Source: Deltaproteobacteria bacterium
GTDB lineage: Bacteria; Desulfobacterota; Desulfarculia; Adiutricales; Adiutricaceae
Assembly (NCBI GenBank): GCA_031279525.1
Contig: JAITIH010000310.1
Span: 1 to 8,475 of the forward strand
Reading direction: 5' to 3'
Length of the DNA stretch: 8,475 nt
The translations under genes were made by a program, and so were the position numbers. This document shows positions 7,141-8,475 of this stretch, piece by piece; within the stretch, counting starts at the first letter, position 1, and every line of letters starts with the position of its first letter. The notes below the pieces were generated by a model that was not told where the DNA came from, did not search any database, and saw only the letters and a program-made list of their open reading frames with translations.

Positions 7141-8475
7141 ATGTCGCAATTAAGCCACTCCGAGATAATAACGTTGGGCCGCGAGGCCAAGGGGGTCTTA
7201 GAGGCCTGCGACCGGATCGCCGAGGCCGCCCGTCAATATTTAGGCGACTCCGCCGAGGCCGACTTTGGGCCTTTTGGGCCGGCCAGCGCGAAGCTGCGGG
7301 ACTCGGACGCCTATAAGGCCTTAAGGTGCCTTAAAACCCCGGTCGTCGCCCGGGTGGGGGTCAAAGACCAGGCCAACCGGACGCGGGTCTTCTACGTCTG
7401 TCCCTGCGACCCGCCGCCAGGCTGTCGCCGGGCCATGCTGGTCAACGCCTTTTCCGACTTTGGTCGGATCATGTGCTTAAAGCCCGGGGACGTTTTCGAG
7501 TCCTTAGACGGCGAGCGCCTGGCCATCGTCGACAAGACGACCCTGGCCCCGGAAGACTACGCCCGCCATAAGGACGTTTTCGACGCCCTTTTCGAGTGGC
7601 TGGGCCGCGAGTCGGCCCGAATCAAGTCGCTAAGGGAAGTCGTCGACCGGATCACCGAGCCCCGCTACAGCCAAAAGCACCCGTCCGAAGAGGACCATTC
7701 CTCGGCCGGGGACACCTTGTTGGTCCTGGAGGGGGACTACGAGGACGAGGTGGAGGTGGAGATCGACGAGGAGACCGAGATCATCTCGGTGGCCCCGGTC
7801 GTTCGCCTGGCCGACAAGGGCTTTAAGCTCGGCTACGTCCCCCACCCAGACGCGCGCCAGGATCAGATCTGTCGGGAGCCCTTGGGGTCCCGCCTTTTGG
7901 TCTTAGGCCCTCCGGGAACCGGGAAAACCCTGACCATGATCCGGCGGCTGGACTTTAAAATAGCCCGCGAGTGCCTGGCCGGCGAGGAGCTGGCCGTGGT
8001 CGAACAGCTGGAGGAGTCAGGCTACCCGTCCCACTCGGTCAGCTGGCGGTTCTTCTCCCCGACTCAGACCTTAAAGCGCTACGTCGAGGAGGCTTTTCGC
8101 CAGGCCCTCATCCCCGGCTACCGGGACAACGTCGTGGCCTGGGCCGACTACCGCAAAGGGTTGGCCAGGGATCTCTTCGGCATTCTCCATACCCCCTCGG
8201 GCGGGAAGCTGATTTTGTCCTCCAACCTCAACTATCTTAGCGTTAAGGCGAGAACCAACTGCGAGCGCTGGTTCGACGACTACAACCAATTTCAGTGGGG
8301 GTATTTCGTCGACAAGCTAAAAGTCCACGCCGAACTCTTGTCCGGCTCCCCGGACCACAACCTCTCCTCTTTGGGGGCTAGATCCAAGGAAGCCCTAGAC
8401 CAGTGCCAGACCGGGGCCTTAGCTAGGCTCTACTTAGCCTTAGAGCCCCGGGTCCCGACCATCTCCGGCTACGAC
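7141..8475 (+). CDS. UvrD/HelD-like helicase with GreA/GreB-like N-terminal domain, 3' end cut off
   Basis: The frame is open from the ATG at 7141 to the window end (445 residues). A ribosome site AAGG lies 7 nt upstream. Residues 8-35 look helical. Residues 64-136 resemble the GreA/GreB C-terminal domain: VVARVGVKDQANRTRVFYV, then NAFSDFGRIMCLKPGDVF in place of the Gre SP[LM]AR...GD block, then GERLAIVDK. Residues 197-213 are strongly acidic. DARQDQI (237-243) fits the UvrD-family Q motif, GPPGTGKT (256-263) is Walker A, and RFFSPTQTLKRYVEEAF (303-319) fits motif Ia. Motifs II-VI lie beyond the window, so helicase activity cannot be confirmed. Gre factors and HelD both insert into the RNA polymerase secondary channel, so a role in clearing or recycling stalled polymerase is plausible. 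A DNA-repair or defence helicase is the alternative. P-loop ATPase is secure; Gre-like is inference. Confidence 0.85.
   Translation, partial: MSQLSHSEIITLGREAKGVLEACDRIAEAARQYLGDSAEADFGPFGPASAKLRDSDAYKALRCLKTPVVARVGVKDQANRTRVFYVCPCDPPPGCRRAMLVNAFSDFGRIMCLKPGDVFESLDGERLAIVDKTTLAPEDYARHKDVFDALFEWLGRESARIKSLREVVDRITEPRYSQKHPSEEDHSSAGDTLLVLEGDYEDEVEVEIDEETEIISVAPVVRLADKGFKLGYVPHPDARQDQICREPLGSRLLVLGPPGTGKTLTMIRRLDFKIARECLAGEELAVVEQLEESGYPSHSVSWRFFSPTQTLKRYVEEAFRQALIPGYRDNVVAWADYRKGLARDLFGILHTPSGGKLILSSNLNYLSVKARTNCERWFDDYNQFQWGYFVDKLKVHAELLSGSPDHNLSSLGARSKEALDQCQTGALARLYLALEPRVPTISGYD

Overview
The window is GC-rich, almost fully coding, and every gene lies on the + strand. Five protein genes are visible: the end-truncated start of cysS (cysteinyl-tRNA synthetase), uvrB (excision-repair helicase subunit), recJ (single-strand 5'-3' exonuclease), a TPR protein whose C-terminal half resembles a degenerate GT-B glycosyltransferase, and the first 445 codons of a large P-loop protein that looks like a UvrD/HelD-type helicase preceded by a GreA/GreB-like domain. 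No rRNA, tRNA, CRISPR array, insertion sequence or phage gene was seen.

Layout: cysS (2-1378) and uvrB (1397-3391) are 18 bp apart and probably co-transcribed. A 276-bp gap after uvrB holds a strong hairpin just past the stop and a 40-nt nested stem-loop upstream of recJ. recJ most likely starts at the GTG at 3668, not the earlier TTG at 3602. A T-tract-rich gap (5372-5532) contains a candidate intrinsic terminator and precedes the TPR/GT gene (5533-7020). A second candidate terminator follows it. The 120-bp gap before the last gene is unusually structured: a G-run motif, a 12-bp palindrome and a hairpin whose 3' arm contains the Shine-Dalgarno sequence.

Organism: the conserved proteins are bacterial and close to the proteobacterial consensus. 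The codon style is distinctive for such GC-rich DNA, with frequent TTA leucine and AGG arginine codons and very abundant TTAAGG/CCTTAA hexamers. My best guess is a deltaproteobacterial (Desulfobacterota-like) genome, but this is weakly supported and rests on general resemblance only.

Functional theme: uvrB, recJ and the terminal helicase-like gene all deal with damaged or stalled nucleic acids. The Gre-like domain on the last gene suggests action at RNA polymerase, which would link transcription and repair. That link is inference; only the uvrB and recJ functions are secure.
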